DNA of 36,078 nucleotides from CAUTNH01 sp963543845 (GTDB lineage Bacteria; Bacillota_I; Bacilli_A; Acholeplasmatales; Acholeplasmataceae): NCBI GenBank assembly GCA_963543845.1, contig CAUUCL010000011.1, positions 1 to 36,078 of the forward strand, read 5' to 3'. Shown piece by piece: positions 24,174 to 32,272 of this stretch (position 1 is its first letter; each line of letters starts with the position of its first letter). The notes under the pieces were generated by a model. It saw only the letters and a program-made list of their open reading frames with translations, ran no database searches and was not told where the DNA came from. The position numbers and the translations under genes were made by a program.

Positions 24174-24608
24174 ATGAAACAAATTAAACCGATGAATGAA
24201 TATTTAGCATCTTTATATGTAGAGGTTGCAAAAATTCACAATTTACACTGGAATGTCACAGGACCAAATTTTAAAGAAGTTCATCTTGCAACAGAGGCAA
24301 TATACGAAAGATTTTTTGCTGATTATGATGCAGTAGCTGAAAGAATTAAAATGCTAGGAGAATATCCACTAGTTAAAATATCTGATTTTATTAAAGTAGC
24401 ATTTGTTAAAGAAGTAGAATCTAAAGATTATAAGGATCTAGATGTTTTAAAATTATTACTAAACGATTTAAAAATATTTAGAGAAAAAGCTTTAGAAATT
24501 AGAAATCTTGCAGATGGAGAAAAAGACTTTACAACTATTGATATGTTTGAAGAATTTATCTCTAAACTAGACAAAGATATCTGGTTTATAGGAGCTACAA
24601 CTAAATAA
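24174..24608 (+). CDS. dps: Dps-family ferritin-like DNA-protection protein
   Basis: Dps proteins form 12-mers that oxidise and store iron, removing peroxide. The 144-residue protein has the typical first helix with HNLHWNVTGPNF (20s), H37, and the D50/D52/E56 segment FADYDAVAERI, which together form the inter-subunit ferroxidase site. The ATG at 24174 was chosen because AAGGAG lies 8 nt upstream; a GTG at 24165 overlaps that site. A terminator follows at 24621. Likely under metal or peroxide control through the box at 24119. Confidence 0.95.
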   Translation: MKQIKPMNEYLASLYVEVAKIHNLHWNVTGPNFKEVHLATEAIYERFFADYDAVAERIKMLGEYPLVKISDFIKVAFVKEVESKDYKDLDVLKLLLNDLKIFREKALEIRNLADGEKDFTTIDMFEEFISKLDKDIWFIGATTK

Positions 24609-24620
24609 GTTTATACTAAA

Positions 24621-24658
24621 AAAGCCATAAAGCGATTAATTCAGCCTTATGGTTTTTT
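24621..24658 (+). terminator. Terminator of the Dps gene
   Basis: AAAGCCATAA and TTATGGTTTTTT form the stem, extended by an inner GC/GC pair, and end in six T. It starts 13 nt after the dps stop. The rest of 24659-24800 shows no gene; it contains only a short insertion-sequence-end-like stretch (24736-24762). Confidence 0.85.
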
Positions 24659-24800
24659 GTTTAAAATGTAATTTTGTGTGTTAAAATACGCTCTGGAGTA
24701 TACTTAAGTTACAACTTATGTGATTTTAAAACTAGTTAGACCATAAACTTTGGACAAGAACCTTTTTTTTAATGATCAGATAAAAATCTATAAAATAAAA

Positions 24801-24844
24801 GGGGCTGTAAGAAACATTTGAAATATTTGTTTCTTCACAGCCTC
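24801..24844. repeat. Dispersed terminator-hairpin repeat, copy 1
   Basis: GGGGCTGTAAGAAACA at 24801-24816 pairs with TGTTTCTTCACAGCCTC at 24828-24844 (one bulge). Read on the minus strand it is followed by CCCCTTTTATTTT-like T-rich sequence and stands after the secreted-protein gene, so it acts as its terminator. Nearly the same 40-nt unit occurs at 27291-27330 and a half copy at 36028. Confidence 0.85.
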
Positions 24845-24916
24845 TTATAATTAATTAAACCATAAACATAAAAATTAGATTAAAATCGAATTTAACAAAA
24901 CTAATCAGTAATAATT

Positions 24917-26590
24917 TTAGTGTTTTACAATCATATCCCCAATAACAACTCTTCCAGTATTCCGATTTCCAAATGGATTATTTTTTAAAACAGTAATTCT
25001 TATATCTTTTGAATATATATCTTTAAATATAAAAAGATCGCTGAGACTTTTAACAAATGATAATTCAAACACATTTATATTTTGTATTGTCTCCCATTCG
25101 CCCCATGAATTTTTCTTTTCAACAATTATCTTAGATTCACGGTTATATAAATGTTCCCAAGGGCTCCATAAAGATAGATTTATACTTATTTCTTTAACTA
25201 TTTTATTAAAATTATATTCAATAAATGCTTTCCCAGCGTTTTCTCTATTAGCAGATAAAACAAGATATTTATCTAATATATAGCTACATCTTAGTCTAGT
25301 AGTATTAAATGAAAATCCATTATCAAGAATTATTTCAGAAGTTTTTGTTTCAAAAAAATACTGACCTTTGTTTTCGGAATTTACAAATTTAGATGCAAAA
25401 TCACTAGGTCTTATTAGTTGTTCTTGTTTATAATTGTATATTGTTATCCAATTGTCATCAAGTACAAATTCAGCTTCAGTATTACTCCAAAATCCGTCCC
25501 TAACTATTCCTAATATTCTATCCGACTTTATTTTAATAGGTTTTTGTGAGTAACTTGGAGCTTTTATAACAAATGCTGCATTTTGATTAGTTTGAGATAT
25601 ATTATATTCATAAAATTTGTCGCTATCTGCATAAGGATCATAGTAGTCAAATTTGATTTCAGCATAATTTTGACCCATGTTCCCATTGTCAAAAATTTTA
25701 GGGGATTCAATAAGCGTTGTCCACGATTTTGATAACGAGGCAGAAGCACCAGTAGATATGCCAACAGAAGGTCCAGTAGGGCCAACAGATGCCGTTTTTT
25801 TAATTTCAATACCACCACCGACACTAAATGTCACTGTTTCATTTGGGTTTTTCATTTTAGGACCATAATCTCTCAATAATGCTTTTGAACCATAATTGGG
25901 ATTAAATTTATAAATTAAATAATTAGTTCTAAAATCGGTTTTATATTCATCAGGCTTTATATATGATTCGTATACCACAGTATAGTAATTATTTCCGTTA
26001 AAATCGCTTAACTGATAAGTAGTTACCCACTCTGAATAATCAGCATAATGTACTCCTTCGTAGTTTAGAATATAATAATTTTTCCATTCTTCCTGTTCTT
26101 TCCAGTCCCTATTAGATAAATTTGCTTTTGAAATATTTGCGTTTCTGATATAGTTACTAGTAGTTCTTTCCTTTTCCATTTCATTGGTATTTATGGCGTG
26201 TTGGATTTCTTTTATTTTTGAATTCAGTTTATAAACTGATGTGTCCGAATTACCATATATTTTTCCCTTTTTAACTTTACCATCATGCATGAAGTAGTAT
26301 TCAGCTAATTGCACAATGCGTATCCTCACCTTTTCGGTTTTTTGCCTATCGGATTCATTTATAAATACATCTCGTTTAATAACTTGGTATTTAGAAATGT
26401 TATCATTAGTAATAAAAACAGAATTATATTTGGTAATCAGTTTATCTATTCTATTGTTTGAATTATCAAATTGATTAGAACTTAATACAATACTTTTGGT
26501 GTCGGAAGTTCTAACATTTAATTTGGTAAATCCCATCAAAGGTATTACCAGAATTATTAGTATAAATATAAGTTTTTTTCTATTTAACAT
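24917..26590 (-). CDS. Secreted protein with possible beta-pore-forming hairpin
   Basis: A 557-residue protein with a clear signal sequence (basic start, hydrophobic 7-22) and no other membrane helix or cysteine-based lipobox. Residues 252-290 form two stretches of alternating polar and hydrophobic residues rich in Gly, Ser and Thr (VTFSVGGGIEI and VGISTGASASLSKSW) separated by GPTGP. Such a segment inside an aromatic-rich beta protein recalls the membrane-inserting hairpin of leukocidin-like beta-pore-forming toxins; this is inference. The C-terminal 90 residues look like a separate beta domain. The gene overlaps the membrane-bound regulator upstream by 11 nt; its AGGAG lies unusually far (about 17 nt) from the ATG. 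It could also be an adhesin or enzyme unknown to me. Confidence 0.8.
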   Translation of the reverse strand: MLNRKKLIFILIILVIPLMGFTKLNVRTSDTKSIVLSSNQFDNSNNRIDKLITKYNSVFITNDNISKYQVIKRDVFINESDRQKTEKVRIRIVQLAEYYFMHDGKVKKGKIYGNSDTSVYKLNSKIKEIQHAINTNEMEKERTTSNYIRNANISKANLSNRDWKEQEEWKNYYILNYEGVHYADYSEWVTTYQLSDFNGNNYYTVVYESYIKPDEYKTDFRTNYLIYKFNPNYGSKALLRDYGPKMKNPNETVTFSVGGGIEIKKTASVGPTGPSVGISTGASASLSKSWTTLIESPKIFDNGNMGQNYAEIKFDYYDPYADSDKFYEYNISQTNQNAAFVIKAPSYSQKPIKIKSDRILGIVRDGFWSNTEAEFVLDDNWITIYNYKQEQLIRPSDFASKFVNSENKGQYFFETKTSEIILDNGFSFNTTRLRCSYILDKYLVLSANRENAGKAFIEYNFNKIVKEISINLSLWSPWEHLYNRESKIIVEKKNSWGEWETIQNINVFELSFVKSLSDLFIFKDIYSKDIRITVLKNNPFGNRNTGRVVIGDMIVKH

Positions 26591-27053
26591 TTTTTTTATA
26601 TTGTTTTCTCCTTTTAATGTTTGCGCACAATTTTTTTATTTTTAATGTTATATAAATTATTAAAAAAGAAATTCCAGGAATAAATAATAAAAACCTCCAT
26701 ATTACGACTAACTCTCCCCAGTCCATTATTATAAAATTAATAATAGCAGATTGATTATTATTATTTCCAATTTTAATGAAAAACATCAATATTATTGCAG
26801 GAATTAAAAATAATAGCGATAGTAGCAATATAAATCTATTATTACTCTTTGTTTTTACAATTCCCGAATCAACAAAATATGATGCATCAAGATTAAACAT
26901 AATGTTGATTTTATTTATATCTTCTAATGAAGGAACATTATTTCCTAAAAGCCAATTTCTAACTAGTGCTTCCTCAATACTAATTTTACTTGAAAATTCT
27001 TGTTCACTAATTTTATTTTCATCAAGTAATTTTTTTAGTTTATATTTAAACAT
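26580..27053 (-). CDS. XRE-type HTH protein with two membrane helices
   Basis: A 157-residue protein. Residues 1-62 form a Cro/C1-type helix-turn-helix domain (KLLDENKISEQEFSSKI, then NWLLGNNVPSLEDINKI), followed by two membrane helices at about 72-93 and 117-138 and a basic C-terminal tail. GAGGAG precedes the ATG. It overlaps the secreted-protein gene by 11 nt and so forms an operon with it. A membrane-tethered regulator controlling its own operon is the simplest reading; the direct repeats at its promoter fit that, but are not proof. Confidence 0.85.
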   Translation of the reverse strand: MFKYKLKKLLDENKISEQEFSSKISIEEALVRNWLLGNNVPSLEDINKINIMFNLDASYFVDSGIVKTKSNNRFILLLSLLFLIPAIILMFFIKIGNNNNQSAIINFIIMDWGELVVIWRFLLFIPGISFLIIYITLKIKKLCANIKRRKQYKKNVK

Positions 27054-27074
27054 TTAGCTTCACTCCTCATAGAC

Positions 27075-27098
27075 ATTATATCACAAATAATTATCACA
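27075..27098 (-). promoter_or_regulatory. Promoter and possible operator of the HTH/secreted-protein operon
   Basis: Minus-strand TGATATAAT (extended -10; TATAAT at 27075-27080). It lies within two direct repeats, TGTGATATAAT (27075-27085) and TGTGATAAT (27090-27098), 4 nt apart. Repeats overlapping the -10 are well placed for repression by the XRE protein. No clear -35. Confidence 0.5.
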
Positions 27099-27206
27099 TT
27101 TTTAAAATAAAATATAAAAAATTTAGTTCATAAACAAATTATTTGAATTTAAAACAAGAAATTCAATAATCAATTGGAAAAACAAAGTTCTTACCATAAC
27201 AAAATG

Positions 27207-27249
27207 AAAAAGGAGAAATTGGCTTGTTTGAACCATTATTTCTCTTTTT
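27207..27249. terminator. Second terminator-like hairpin in the gap before the HTH gene
   Basis: AAAAAGGAGAAAT (27207-27219) pairs with ATTTCTCTTTTT (27238-27249) with one bulge, and the inner TTGG/CCAT can extend it. Both ends are A/T-runs, so it can terminate in both directions. Together with 27291-27337 it insulates the HTH operon from the membrane-protein gene on its right. Nothing else is seen in 27099-27206. Confidence 0.6.
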
Positions 27250-27290
27250 GCTTAATTAAAATGTAAAAGCTGGATTATATAAATAAAAAT

Positions 27291-27337
27291 GGCTGTAAGA
27301 AACATTAAAAATATTTGTTTCTTTACAGCCTCTTTTT
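27291..27337. repeat. Dispersed terminator-hairpin repeat, copy 2
   Basis: GGCTGTAAGAAACA (27291-27304) pairs with TGTTTCTTTACAGCC (27316-27330), followed by TCTTTTT on the plus side and ATTTTTATTT on the minus side. It is almost identical to 24801-24844. On the minus strand it follows the membrane-protein gene at 27351 and should terminate it. Confidence 0.85.
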
Positions 27338-27350
27338 AAAAAATTATTTT

Positions 27351-28145
27351 TTAAAGAACAGATTGGCTCTTTTCGCCTTTTTTTCTTCTTACTGCAAAAT
27401 AGTAATATATCTCATATATAAGCCATGCAGTAGCACCAATTAAAAATAGTAGTCCAAGTGCCCAGTATGAAACCATATAACCATCATGACCTGATTTTTT
27501 AACTTTTAAAGTAGCACCTAGATGGAATGGTATAAGTAGGAAAATTGCAAATGTAATAAGGGAACCTGATACATAAGCATTAAATCCAATTGCAGCTGTA
27601 ATAGCTATAATTGTTCCGATAAATTGCGTTGAGAATTTAACTGATAAAACTGCCGCCTCGCCACCTGCTGTATTCCAGTTTACAGCTTGGAATATAACTA
27701 GGAATAAAAATGTAATAATAACTGGAATAAACGCCCATTTTCTTGTAATAGGTACTCTATCAGATGTTTTAAACCTTAAGATAAGTGCTAGGATTATTAT
27801 TAAATAAATTAAAATAAAAAATGAAGCAAATTCATAAGGGTTATTTTTAATTACATCACCAAAAGGCTTACCACTAACTCTTGCTGCCCAGATAAACGCT
27901 GATGTTGCAGGGATGGTTTCAGCAAATAATACAATTATCATTCCAGCAAGTTCTTTACCTGTTACAGATACTATTATTGCGGCTGTAAAAATTATAAGTG
28001 ATGATAAGAATAAACCGATATCTGTTGCGGTAACACTATCTCCTTTAAAAACTAAACCAAGTATTCTAAGGGTTACGGCAATTGCTGCTACAATACAAAT
28101 AGAAACAATTGATAAAATCTTTATATTTTTTCTTTTTTCTGTCAT
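27351..28145 (-). CDS. Multi-pass membrane protein, function unknown
   Basis: A 264-residue protein with about eight hydrophobic segments spread over its length and short basic termini. Loops are small. I see no transporter motif or catalytic residues and do not recognise the family. AAGGAG lies 8 nt before its ATG and an extended -10 box further upstream; its terminator is the repeat at 27291-27337. Monocistronic. Confidence 0.8.
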   Translation of the reverse strand: MTEKRKNIKILSIVSICIVAAIAVTLRILGLVFKGDSVTATDIGLFLSSLIIFTAAIIVSVTGKELAGMIIVLFAETIPATSAFIWAARVSGKPFGDVIKNNPYEFASFFILIYLIIILALILRFKTSDRVPITRKWAFIPVIITFLFLVIFQAVNWNTAGGEAAVLSVKFSTQFIGTIIAITAAIGFNAYVSGSLITFAIFLLIPFHLGATLKVKKSGHDGYMVSYWALGLLFLIGATAWLIYEIYYYFAVRRKKGEKSQSVL

Positions 28146-28170
28146 AGAAAACTCCTTTCAAACCATAATA

Positions 28171-28179
28171 ATTATACCA
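28171..28179 (-). promoter_or_regulatory. Extended -10 promoter of the membrane protein at 27351
   Basis: Minus-strand TGGTATAAT ending 26 nt before the start codon, with AAGGAG between. No matching -35. Confidence 0.55.
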
Positions 28180-28224
28180 TAATATTTATTATTTTCTTTT
28201 TTTGGTAAAAAATGTTTTAAGAAA

Positions 28225-28261
28225 ATAAAAAGAAAAAAGAGCGAATATTATTAAGCTCTTT
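28225..28261 (-). terminator. Terminator of rpmB
   Basis: Minus-strand AAAGAGC / GCTCTTT stem (28255-28261 with 28236-28242) followed by TTTTCTTTTTA. The stem begins within the last codons of rpmB, so the stop codon lies in the hairpin. Confidence 0.8.
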
Positions 28262-28439
28262 CTAAGTTATTTTTTCTAAGTGCTCTAGCTGAAACTTTAA
28301 CTGTTTTTACATTGCCGTCAGCATCTTTGATTTTAACTTTTTGAATATTAACATTCCACTTTTTTCTAGTTGCATTTAAAGCGTGGCTACGATTATTTCC
28401 GTATTGTGCTTGCTTGCCTGTTATATAACATTTTGCCAT
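28251..28439 (-). CDS. rpmB: 50S ribosomal protein L28
   Basis: A 62-residue L28: starts MAKCYITGK, followed by NNRSHALNATRKKW, the hallmark of the family, and ends in a basic tail with VSARALRK. The ATG at 28439 was chosen over an in-frame GTG at 28448 because the latter lies in the ribosome site GGAAGTG. It is divergent from fakA; rpmB and fakA (yloV) are neighbours in Bacillus too, but the usual Asp23-like gene between them is missing here. Confidence 0.97.
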   Translation of the reverse strand: MAKCYITGKQAQYGNNRSHALNATRKKWNVNIQKVKIKDADGNVKTVKVSARALRKNNLERA

Positions 28440-28534
28440 TTTTATCACTTCCGTTCATATAATTTAACATAATTAGGTTATTTTTGCAAGAAAAATGAAA
28501 AATTAAATTATATTTAAGAAGGATTTTTTAAAAA

Positions 28535-28543
28535 TGATATAAT
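28535..28543 (+). promoter_or_regulatory. Extended -10 promoter of fakA
   Basis: TGATATAAT, 38 nt before the GTG start of fakA, with AAGGAGAG as ribosome site. No good -35. Confidence 0.55.
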
Positions 28544-28581
28544 TTAAATGCTCAAAAATAAAAATAATAAGGAGAGATAAA

Positions 28582-30237
28582 GTGTCAACAATAACAATAT
28601 CAAAATCCCTTTTTAAAAAAATGATTACAAATGGAGCTATCAATTTAAAAAATAACCAATCAGAAATTGACCATCTAAATGTGTTCCCTGTTCCAGATGG
28701 TGATACAGGAACTAATATGCAAATGACAATGATGGCTGGAATTAAAGAAATCTTAGATTATGAAAAAAATAATGAAACTTTTTCAGATATTTCAAAAATA
28801 CTATCTCGTGGACTTTTAATGGGTGCAAGAGGAAATTCTGGTGTAATACTTTCTCAATTTTTCCGTGGATTTCATATGGCTTTAGAAACTATTATTAAAG
28901 ATGAAATTACTGTATCTGAACTTATAGGAGCTCTTACAAGTGGTTATAAAATGGCTTATAAGGCAGTGCAAAATCCAGTTGAGGGAACGATTTTAACTGT
29001 TGTAAAAATCGCAGCTGATGCTGTTAGAAAAAACAAAAAGAACTTAAAAACTATTGAAGAGACAATAGATTTATATTTAAAAGTTGCAAAGGAGACTTTA
29101 GAAAAGACTCCTGATCTTCTGCCACAATTAAAAGAAGCGGGAGTAGTTGACTCTGGCGGTGCTGGTTTTATTAAAATTATTGAAGGTATGCAAATGGCAC
29201 TTCAAGGTGAGATTTTAAAAGATGAAAGCAAGAAAGAATTTGTTTCGCAAAAATCATTTGATTTTAAAGATAATCATAAATTTAGTAATGCTGAGATTAA
29301 ATACGGATATTGCACTGAATTTATCGTTAAACTTTTTAAACCTAAAAATTTCAAAGAAGAAAAAGTTGTTGACGTTTTAAAAGAAATCGGTGATTCAATG
29401 GTTGTTGCAGTTGTTGATGATTTATTTAAAGTTCACGTTCACACAAACCAACCAGGTATTGTAATTACACTTGCTCAAAAATACGGAGATTTACAAACTA
29501 TTAAAGTCGAGAATATGCGTCTTCAAAATGAGAAAATGGCTGCTGAGGAAAAAGAAGTTGTAAAACCTAAGGATATGAAAAAATATGGAATTATTTCTGT
29601 ATGTTCAGGTGAAGGTATAACTGATTTATTTAAAGATGCAGGATGCGATATTGTAATAAATGGTGGGCAAACAATGAATCCATCAACACAAGATTTTATT
29701 GAAGCTATTAATAAATTAAGTGCTGAGCATATAATAATTATTCCTAATAATTCAAATATTATTATGGCTGCTGAGCAAACTAAACAAATTTTTCCAGATA
29801 AAGATATTCAAGTTATCAAAACTAAAAATTTAGGTCAAGGTTTTGCAGCAATCATGGTTTTTGATGAATTATCTGATATTGATTTAAATTATGAAACTAT
29901 GCACGAAGCAATTAAGGAGGCCAATACTGCCGAGATTACTTATTCTGTAAGAGATACATCTATAAATGGTGTTGAGATAAAAAAAGATAATTTTATCGGT
30001 ATATGTGATGGAAATATTAAAGTTTGTGAGACTAGCAAGCTAGAGGCTTATAAAAACTCTTTAAAAGAGATATTTACTAAAAATAAAGAAGTACTTACTG
30101 TATTTTATGGAAAAGATGTAACTAAAGCCGAGATAGAAGAAATCGAAAATTATACACACAGTGAGTATTCAAATTTAGAGTGTGAATTTATCAAAGGGGA
30201 CCAAGATATTTATTCATTCATAATGATTATTGAATAA
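28582..30237 (+). CDS. fakA: Fatty acid kinase FakA (DhaL/YloV family)
   Basis: FakA phosphorylates fatty acids held by a FakB (DegV) protein, feeding them into phospholipid synthesis; a DegV/FakB gene is at 4993-5853. The 551-residue protein has the N-terminal DhaL kinase domain (HLNVFPVPDGDTGTNM at 31-46, metal-binding aspartates; GARGNSG at 81-87; VVDSGGAGF), a middle domain with FKVHVHTNQPG, and a C-terminal domain. Length is normal. It starts with GTG after AAGGAGAG. It may be cotranscribed with the genes to 32267, although another promoter lies at its end. Confidence 0.95.
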   Translation: MSTITISKSLFKKMITNGAINLKNNQSEIDHLNVFPVPDGDTGTNMQMTMMAGIKEILDYEKNNETFSDISKILSRGLLMGARGNSGVILSQFFRGFHMALETIIKDEITVSELIGALTSGYKMAYKAVQNPVEGTILTVVKIAADAVRKNKKNLKTIEETIDLYLKVAKETLEKTPDLLPQLKEAGVVDSGGAGFIKIIEGMQMALQGEILKDESKKEFVSQKSFDFKDNHKFSNAEIKYGYCTEFIVKLFKPKNFKEEKVVDVLKEIGDSMVVAVVDDLFKVHVHTNQPGIVITLAQKYGDLQTIKVENMRLQNEKMAAEEKEVVKPKDMKKYGIISVCSGEGITDLFKDAGCDIVINGGQTMNPSTQDFIEAINKLSAEHIIIIPNNSNIIMAAEQTKQIFPDKDIQVIKTKNLGQGFAAIMVFDELSDIDLNYETMHEAIKEANTAEITYSVRDTSINGVEIKKDNFIGICDGNIKVCETSKLEAYKNSLKEIFTKNKEVLTVFYGKDVTKAEIEEIENYTHSEYSNLECEFIKGDQDIYSFIMIIE

Positions 30238-30259
30238 AAATTGTATTTTTTGATACAAT
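30230..30259 (+). promoter_or_regulatory. Promoter giving a nearly leaderless lipoprotein mRNA
   Basis: TTGAAT (30230-30235), overlapping the fakA stop, an 18-nt spacer ending in TGA, and TACAAT (30254-30259). The lipoprotein ATG follows 10 nt later, so the mRNA would start only a few bases before it. No Shine-Dalgarno sequence is present. A 6-bp TTGTAT/ATACAA dyad covers the -10 region. Confidence 0.45.
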
Positions 30260-30269
30260 AGTATATAGA

Positions 30270-31106
30270 ATGAATAAATTTTTAAAATCCTTTAAAATTT
30301 CAGTTATTTTAATATTTATAGGGGTAATTTTATTTACCCTTTTTGCATGTCAAAAGGCTAGCTATGAGCCAGGTGGCAAGGAAATCGAAAAGCTAAAGAT
30401 AAAAGATATAAATATTAAATATAACTATAAAAAAGAAATTAAATACTATCTAAGTAAAATTGTTCCATATAAAAATAACTCAGAACTTAAATTTGAACTT
30501 GATCCTAGCTTAGAAGAGGTTTTGGAAATTAAATATCGTGATAGTGAGTTTTACTTTACTATTAGTTTTAAAAATGTTGCTAAAACTCCAACAGGTTATG
30601 TAAGAGTAAAAAACTCTAAAGGTAATGAAGTTGCTAAATTTAAAATAACAGTTTTAAAAAATACTGAAAATTTAGAGGCTCAAATTAAGATACTAAGTCA
30701 AAATCTTGTGGGAATTAAAAAAACTGATACTAAAGACCCTAATAAACTTGCTGTAAATAAAAAATACATTTATAACAAAGATTATGTTGCACTAAAAAAA
30801 GTTCTTGAAGATGCACAAAAAATTTATTCTAATCCGAATTCGGAACAAGAGCAAATAGAAACTTATACAATGAAACTTACATATGAAAATTCTAACTTCA
30901 ATAAAAAAATTATTGAAGGAAAGAAAAATCCTGAATTTGGCACAAGAGGCTCAATTATAGCAATCTCACTTTTTATCTTTTTTGTCGCAACTGCTTTAGT
31001 TGTTTTAATATTTTTATTTGTATTTAAAAATAAACTTAAAAAAAATAAAAATCCACAAGATCAAATAGACGATAACGGAGAAATTATAAGTGATAATAAA
31101 AAATAA
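30270..31106 (+). CDS. Putative lipoprotein with C-terminal membrane helix
   Basis: A 278-residue protein with a signal sequence and possible lipobox LFAC (Cys27; Phe at -2 is unusual), a beta-like segment at about 60-135, a helical Lys/Glu-rich part, a second strong membrane helix at about 229-252, and a basic then acidic cytoplasmic tail. A lipid anchor plus a C-terminal helix would tether both ends of the extracellular part; if the Cys is not lipidated it is a two-pass protein. Function not recognised. It overlaps the next gene by 17 nt. Confidence 0.75.
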   Translation: MNKFLKSFKISVILIFIGVILFTLFACQKASYEPGGKEIEKLKIKDINIKYNYKKEIKYYLSKIVPYKNNSELKFELDPSLEEVLEIKYRDSEFYFTISFKNVAKTPTGYVRVKNSKGNEVAKFKITVLKNTENLEAQIKILSQNLVGIKKTDTKDPNKLAVNKKYIYNKDYVALKKVLEDAQKIYSNPNSEQEQIETYTMKLTYENSNFNKKIIEGKKNPEFGTRGSIIAISLFIFFVATALVVLIFLFVFKNKLKKNKNPQDQIDDNGEIISDNKK

Positions 31107-31725
31107 TGATCTGTTTGTTTTTGCGATGGAAAAAGAAGCAAAAACATTTTTTGATAACTTAGAATTTACTCAAAGAATAAAAGATAATTTTTATAAAGTT
31201 AAATATAAAAAAGCATATTTTTACATATTATTTTCAGGAATCGGAGTTATAAATACTTTATATAACCTAGTTAATATTTTAGATAAGTATAAAATAAATA
31301 ATATATATAATATCGGTTTTGTCGGCGGGTCTGGCTTTAAAAGAGGCGAGATAGTAGAGGTTTGTAAGTCATATTTTCAAGATTTTGATTTAACTAAATT
31401 TGGCTATAAAATCTTCCAAATGCCAGGAAGTGATGATTATATAACTTCTGATAGTCTAAACTTATTTAAAAAAACTAATCTTTATACATCTTCTAAATTT
31501 CAAGAAAAAAGATTAGAAGATGTTAAAAGTTATGTTGCTGATATGGAAGGATTTTCCATTTTATATGCAGCTAAAAAGAAAGATAAAAAATGCTATATTA
31601 TAAAAATTGTAACAGATGAAATACAGGCGAGTAATCAGTTCATGCAATATAAAAAAGCAGAAAATTTAGATTCTGAATATATTTATGAAAAAATAATCAA
31701 GGAGTTGTTTAAATGCGTGGGTTAA
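31090..31725 (+). CDS. MTA/SAH nucleosidase-like phosphorylase-superfamily protein
   Basis: A 211-residue protein of the PNP/UDP phosphorylase superfamily, closest by motifs to 5'-methylthioadenosine/S-adenosylhomocysteine nucleosidase: FAMEKEAK near the N-terminus (catalytic Glu), FSGIGVINT, GFVGGSGFKRGEIVEV, DMEGFS at 151-156 (ribose-binding Glu) and the catalytic aspartate in VTDE (D176). Sequence is more divergent and about 20 residues shorter than usual, so the nucleoside substrate is uncertain. It starts with GTG inside the lipoprotein gene and overlaps the DJ-1 gene. Confidence 0.82.
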   Translation: MIIKNNDLFVFAMEKEAKTFFDNLEFTQRIKDNFYKVKYKKAYFYILFSGIGVINTLYNLVNILDKYKINNIYNIGFVGGSGFKRGEIVEVCKSYFQDFDLTKFGYKIFQMPGSDDYITSDSLNLFKKTNLYTSSKFQEKRLEDVKSYVADMEGFSILYAAKKKDKKCYIIKIVTDEIQASNQFMQYKKAENLDSEYIYEKIIKELFKCVG

Positions 31726-32267
31726 TAATTGGCATTAATGGTTTTGAAGATGCAGAGATGTTTGTTCCAAGAGATCTTTTAATAAGATATGGTTATATTA
31801 TGGATATTTCATCTTTTTCTGATGATTTAAAGCTAAAGAGTAAATGCGGCATAAATTTATTTGCTAATATAAATATTAAAAATATTGATGTGAAAAACTA
31901 TGATTTTTTAATTATTCCAGGTGGTAGCGTTGATATTGTAAAAGAAGAAAATAAAGATAAATTAGATATTATATTAAATATAATTAGCAAGTTTAATAAA
32001 GATAAAAAACTAATTGCAGCAATTTGTGCAGCACCATATTTACTTTATTTATCTAATTTATTAGAGGATAATCTATTTACTTGCTATCCTGGGATTGAGG
32101 ATATGATAGAGCTTAAATCTAACAGAAAAAAAGTATTTACAAATAAAAATATTATCACATCAAACGGAATGGCTAATAGTTTTTTATTTGGATATGAGAT
32201 TATTAAATATTATGTTGGTGATGAAAAAATGTTAGATTTTAAAAAAGTCCTTTATGATGAAAATTAA
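31713..32267 (+). CDS. DJ-1/PfpI family protein
   Basis: A 184-residue class I glutamine-amidotransferase-like protein of the DJ-1 type: GFEDAE at 10-15 (Glu15 next to the active site), LIIPGG at 66-71, and the nucleophile-elbow cysteine in AICAAP (C105). Family members include glyoxalase/deglycase-type and chaperone proteins; the role here cannot be told from sequence. AAGGAG precedes the ATG, which lies 13 nt inside the nucleosidase-like gene. Confidence 0.9.
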   Translation: MRGLIIGINGFEDAEMFVPRDLLIRYGYIMDISSFSDDLKLKSKCGINLFANINIKNIDVKNYDFLIIPGGSVDIVKEENKDKLDIILNIISKFNKDKKLIAAICAAPYLLYLSNLLEDNLFTCYPGIEDMIELKSNRKKVFTNKNIITSNGMANSFLFGYEIIKYYVGDEKMLDFKKVLYDEN

Positions 32268-32272
32268 AATCG

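Noticed and set aside
25564..25824. Minus-strand frame of 86 codons in another phase inside the secreted-protein gene
   Set aside because: Fully nested in a well-supported CDS, Leu-rich low-quality composition and no ribosome site.
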